DNA from: DAIDKA01 sp036521075
GTDB taxonomy: Bacteria > Pseudomonadota > Gammaproteobacteria > Steroidobacterales > Steroidobacteraceae
NCBI GenBank assembly: GCA_036521075.1
Contig: DATDIL010000035.1
Coordinates: forward strand, 1-64,000
DNA: 64,000 nt
Direction of reading: 5' to 3'
Made by a program: the position numbers and the translations under genes. How positions within the stretch are numbered: the stretch's first letter is position 1; the number at the start of each line of letters is the position of its first letter. The notes under the pieces are model-generated. The model worked only from the letters and a program-made list of their open reading frames with translations. It did not search any database and had not been told where the DNA came from. Positions 61,313 to 64,000 of this stretch are shown here, piece by piece.

Positions 61313-62671
61313 TCAGTCGTCCGGGGTGGCACGAAAATCCACGCCCAGGGAGCGCAGCTTGCGATACAGGTGCGTGCGCTCCATGCCGACGCGCTTCGCG
61401 AGCCGTCCCACCTTGCCGTTGCACAGCAGCAGTTGCTGCTGCAGGTAGGCGCGCTCGAACTGCTCGCGCGCCTCGCGCAGCGGCAGCGCCAGCAGGTCCT
61501 GCTTGACCAGCGGCTCGCCCGGCACGGTCTGCATCGCCAGCTCGTGCTCGATTTCCTCCAGCCGGATTTCCTCCGGCCCCCCCTGGATCAGCAGGCGCTG
61601 CACCAGGTTCTTCAGCTCCCGAAGATTGTCGGGCCAGGGGTAGTTGCGCATGCGGTTCTGCGCCGCCACGCTGAAACGGCGAAAGGTCAAGCCTTCTGCG
61701 TCCACCGCACGATCCACGTAGTGACGCAGCAGCTCCGGTACGTCCTCGGCGTAGTCGCGCAGCGGCGGGATGCGCACGATCAGCGTGTTCAGATGGCCGA
61801 GCAGATCGCGGCGGAATTCCGAACCGACCGTGCCCGCGCGGCCCTCGACACCGGGCTGGGCCGATGACAGCACGCGCGCGTCAAAACGCTGCACTGCCGC
61901 CGATTTCAGCCGCGAGAAGGTCCCGGACTCGAGCACGCCCATCAGCACGCGCTGGGCGATCTGCGGCAGGTCTTCGATCTCATTGATGAAAAGCGAGCCA
62001 TCGCCGGCCTGTTCGAGCAGCCCTTTGGTATCACCGCTGCCCAACAGCAGCGCTTCGGCGTCGGTTTCGCGCAGGGTGCTGGCGATCAGGGTGACGAAGG
62101 GCGATGTCGCGCGCGGGCTCTCGGCATGCAAGTAGCGCGCAAAGGCCTCCCGCCCGGAGCCTGATTCGCCGATCAACAGCACCGCGGACCGGTTCGGGGC
62201 CAACTGCTGCAGATCGGTGCGCAACTGCTGGATGATGCGGCTCTTGCCGGCCGGGATCTGGATCTGTGCGGGCGCCAGGCGTCCCGGCTGGCGCTTGCGT
62301 TTGCCGGCCTCCAGCGCCCGCTCCACCGTGCGCAGCAGTTTGGCAATCGACAGCGGCTTCTCGACGAAATCGAATGCGCCGAGGCGGGTCGCCTCAACCG
62401 CCGTCTCGATCGTGCCATGTCCCGACATCATGACGACCTGGACAGCGTCCGCGGCGGACACGGACCATTCGCGCAGCAACGTGATGCCATCGACTCCCGG
62501 CATCCATATGTCCAGCAGTACCAGGTCGGGAATCTGTCGCGCGCGGGCCGCACGAGCCTCTTCGGCGTTCGCGGCGACTTCGACCGCGTAGCCTTCCTCG
62601 GCGAGAATTTCCTTGAGCAGGCCCCGGATATCGGCCTCGTCGTCGACCACGAGAATTCGCATCGCACTCAT
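61313..62671 (-). CDS. ntrX: NtrX-like response regulator with degenerate AAA+ domain
   Basis: 452 residues. The receiver domain has Asp54 (VLLDIWMPGVDG). The central sigma-54-interaction domain is degenerate: Walker A is GESGSGRE (168-175, Arg for Lys), Walker B is LFINEIEDLP (Asn for Asp, residue 230), and the GAFTGA loop is absent, replaced by LLLGSGDTKGLLEQ. The C-terminal Fis-type HTH (CNGKVGRLAKRVGMERTHLYRKLRSL) is intact. NtrX proteins often lack GAFTGA and act on sigma-70 promoters; loss of the ATPase residues here is clear. It overlaps ntrY by 4 bases. Confidence 0.88.
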   Translation of the reverse strand: MSAMRILVVDDEADIRGLLKEILAEEGYAVEVAANAEEARAARARQIPDLVLLDIWMPGVDGITLLREWSVSAADAVQVVMMSGHGTIETAVEATRLGAFDFVEKPLSIAKLLRTVERALEAGKRKRQPGRLAPAQIQIPAGKSRIIQQLRTDLQQLAPNRSAVLLIGESGSGREAFARYLHAESPRATSPFVTLIASTLRETDAEALLLGSGDTKGLLEQAGDGSLFINEIEDLPQIAQRVLMGVLESGTFSRLKSAAVQRFDARVLSSAQPGVEGRAGTVGSEFRRDLLGHLNTLIVRIPPLRDYAEDVPELLRHYVDRAVDAEGLTFRRFSVAAQNRMRNYPWPDNLRELKNLVQRLLIQGGPEEIRLEEIEHELAMQTVPGEPLVKQDLLALPLREAREQFERAYLQQQLLLCNGKVGRLAKRVGMERTHLYRKLRSLGVDFRATPDD

Positions 62672-64000
62672 CCCAAACTCTCCTTCCGTATTGCCGGGCG
62701 ACGCTCACGATGCGAGCTCGCTGCTCGCGTACTGTCGCGCAAGGGCAGAGTCACGCGCACACTGGCGCCGCCTTCGGGCCTGTTCTCCGCGTCGATGCGT
62801 CCTCCGTGCTCCTCGACGATCTTCTTCACGATCGCGAGTCCCAAACCGGTCCCCCGCGGCTTGCTCGTCACGTAGGGATCAAAAACCCTGCCCAGCAGCT
62901 CGCGCGGAAATCCCGGTCCATTATCACAAACTGTCACGACGCCGTGGGCCCATTCGGCACTGCGGGCCTGCTGCAGCCGGGTTGAAATATCTACGATTGC
63001 CCGGCCATCGCCGGTTTTCCCGCGCGAATCATAACCCTCCAGCGCCTCGAGCGCATTGACGAGCAGGTTATTCAGAATTTGCCGCACCCGCCCGCGGTCC
63101 GCCTCGATCACTCCCATCCGCGGGTCCAGGTCCAGGCGGATCTGCACCCGGCTTTCGGGCAAGCGGTACAGCTCCACCACTTCGCAGATCAGCTCGTTGA
63201 GGCTGAAGCCGGTGACCTTCATATCCGGTGCACGCGCGTACTCGCTGAATGCATTGACCATCTGCTTCATGGTCTCGACCTGCTGCACGATGGTGTCGGT
63301 CGAACGCTGCAGCAGCTCCGCGTCCTCCTTATTCATGTTGGCGAGGAACTTGCGCCGCATGCGTTCCGCCGATAGCTGGATCGGCGTCAACGGGTTCTTG
63401 ATTTCATGCGCCAGGCGGCGCGCGACCTCGCCCCATGCGGCATCGCGCTGTGCCTGCAGCAACGCTGTTATGTCATCGAACACGATCACATAGCCGCGCT
63501 CCGCCCCCTCGACGCCGATCGGCGTGCAGGCGCACATCAGCACCCGGTGGTCGGACCCGCTATCGAGCTCGATCTGCTCGCGCCACTCCTCGCGCCCGGC
63601 CGCGAAGCGCACCACCAGGGCTGCGACAAACTGACTGAAGCGCTCCTTGCCGGCCGCCAGTTGCGACAGCGACGACCCGGTTGCCTGGGTCATGTCCAGA
63701 CCCATGATCTGCCCCGCGGCCTCGTTGGCAATGCGCACCATCAGCTCGCGGTCGACCGCCAGGACGCCCGTGGACAGGCGCGCCAGGATTGCCGCCAGCC
63801 GACCGCGCTCGCGCTCCACGGCCTCCTGGCTGCGCCACGCTTCCTCGCGGGCGCGCCGCAGCCGCTTGGTCATGTCGTTGAAGGAGTGCACCAGGTACCC
63901 CAGCTCATCGCGCGACGGCAGCGGCAGTCGGGTCGCGAAGTCGCCCTTGCCCACGGCCCGGGTGCCGGCGATCAGATCCTGCACCGGTCTGATCAGCCGC
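62668..64000 (-). CDS. ntrY: NtrY-like sensor histidine kinase, N-terminus beyond the window
   Basis: Partial at the right edge; the frame is open to base 64000, so the sensor and membrane helices are missing. Visible are a HAMP domain (AVGKGDFATRLPLPSRDELGYLVHSFN), a PAS domain (STGVLAVDRELMVRIANEAAG), the phosphoacceptor His in RRLAHEIKNPLTPIQLSAERM, and HATPase motifs NNLLVNALEALEG, DNGPGFPRELLGRVFDPY and GTGLGLAIVKKIVEEHGG. Overlap with ntrX indicates a single transcription unit. NtrYX respond to nitrogen or redox state in known cases. Confidence 0.9.
   Translation of the reverse strand, partial: RLIRPVQDLIAGTRAVGKGDFATRLPLPSRDELGYLVHSFNDMTKRLRRAREEAWRSQEAVERERGRLAAILARLSTGVLAVDRELMVRIANEAAGQIMGLDMTQATGSSLSQLAAGKERFSQFVAALVVRFAAGREEWREQIELDSGSDHRVLMCACTPIGVEGAERGYVIVFDDITALLQAQRDAAWGEVARRLAHEIKNPLTPIQLSAERMRRKFLANMNKEDAELLQRSTDTIVQQVETMKQMVNAFSEYARAPDMKVTGFSLNELICEVVELYRLPESRVQIRLDLDPRMGVIEADRGRVRQILNNLLVNALEALEGYDSRGKTGDGRAIVDISTRLQQARSAEWAHGVVTVCDNGPGFPRELLGRVFDPYVTSKPRGTGLGLAIVKKIVEEHGGRIDAENRPEGGASVRVTLPLRDSTRAASSHRERRPAIRKESLG

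Overview
The window is GC-rich chromosomal DNA from a free-living Gammaproteobacterium. Gene order and gene types (argG/argF' arginine cluster using acetylated intermediates, comM-ubiK-amtB, polA-engB-cytochrome c4-dsbA, dapF-DUF484-xerC, hslVU, a fimT-pilV-pilW-pilX-pilY1-pilE cluster, argS followed by a SPOR protein, NtrX/NtrY) point to the Xanthomonadales/Nevskiales/Steroidobacteraceae neighbourhood. This placement is inference from gene content, not a computed phylogeny. Coding density is high and no stretch longer than about 260 bases lacks a gene. I saw no insertion sequence, prophage, CRISPR array or rRNA.

Layout. 1-12786: end of a PQQ dehydrogenase, two tandem paralogous small lipoproteins, NudC, an NRDE protein, the TamA/TamB outer-membrane assembly pair, a YceI protein and a cytochrome c/PQQ fusion dehydrogenase. 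12783-21222: an arginine operon argR-argG-DUF1611-argC-argD-argF'-argB-argH-lptM, with a promoter overlapped by two ARG boxes. 21219-23821: a secreted DUF1501/DUF1800 pair. 23915-29269: polA, a candidate ErsA/Spot42/sX13-like small RNA with a sigma-E-type promoter, engB, cytochrome c4, a lipoprotein DsbA and tRNA-Arg(CCG). 29316-32598: YghU-like GST, a cytochrome c5-like protein, and a membrane protein / winged-helix regulator / second UPP synthase group that converges on a GT-C-like membrane protein (32576-34345). 34385-38130: comM, ubiK and amtB, the last with a sigma-54 promoter and an NtrC-like site. 38226-39563: a DUF4124 protein and a 3-hydroxyisobutyrate-dehydrogenase-like enzyme. 39544-46372: the minor pilin/PilY1 operon. 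46467-49498: a two-component system and a ferredoxin-type reductase. 49542-54006: dapF, DUF484, xerC, hslV, hslU. 54075-56609: SOD and an ECF sigma operon. 56644-61301: priA, argS and a SPOR protein. 61313-64000: NtrX and NtrY (NtrY runs off the right edge).

The two most interesting points are: (i) the arginine operon has no recognisable N-acetylglutamate synthase (no GNAT domain on ArgB, no argA/argJ) and no argE, but carries a P-loop DUF1611 protein between argG and argC, in a family that includes a glutamate N-acetyltransferase (DgcN), so it may supply the first step; and (ii) the polA-engB gap holds a well-formed small RNA gene (C-rich leader, hairpin, terminator) behind a GAACTT-N16-TCAAA promoter. 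Also notable are an NtrX whose AAA+ motifs are degenerate, and a PilY1 whose N-terminus looks like an L-type lectin.
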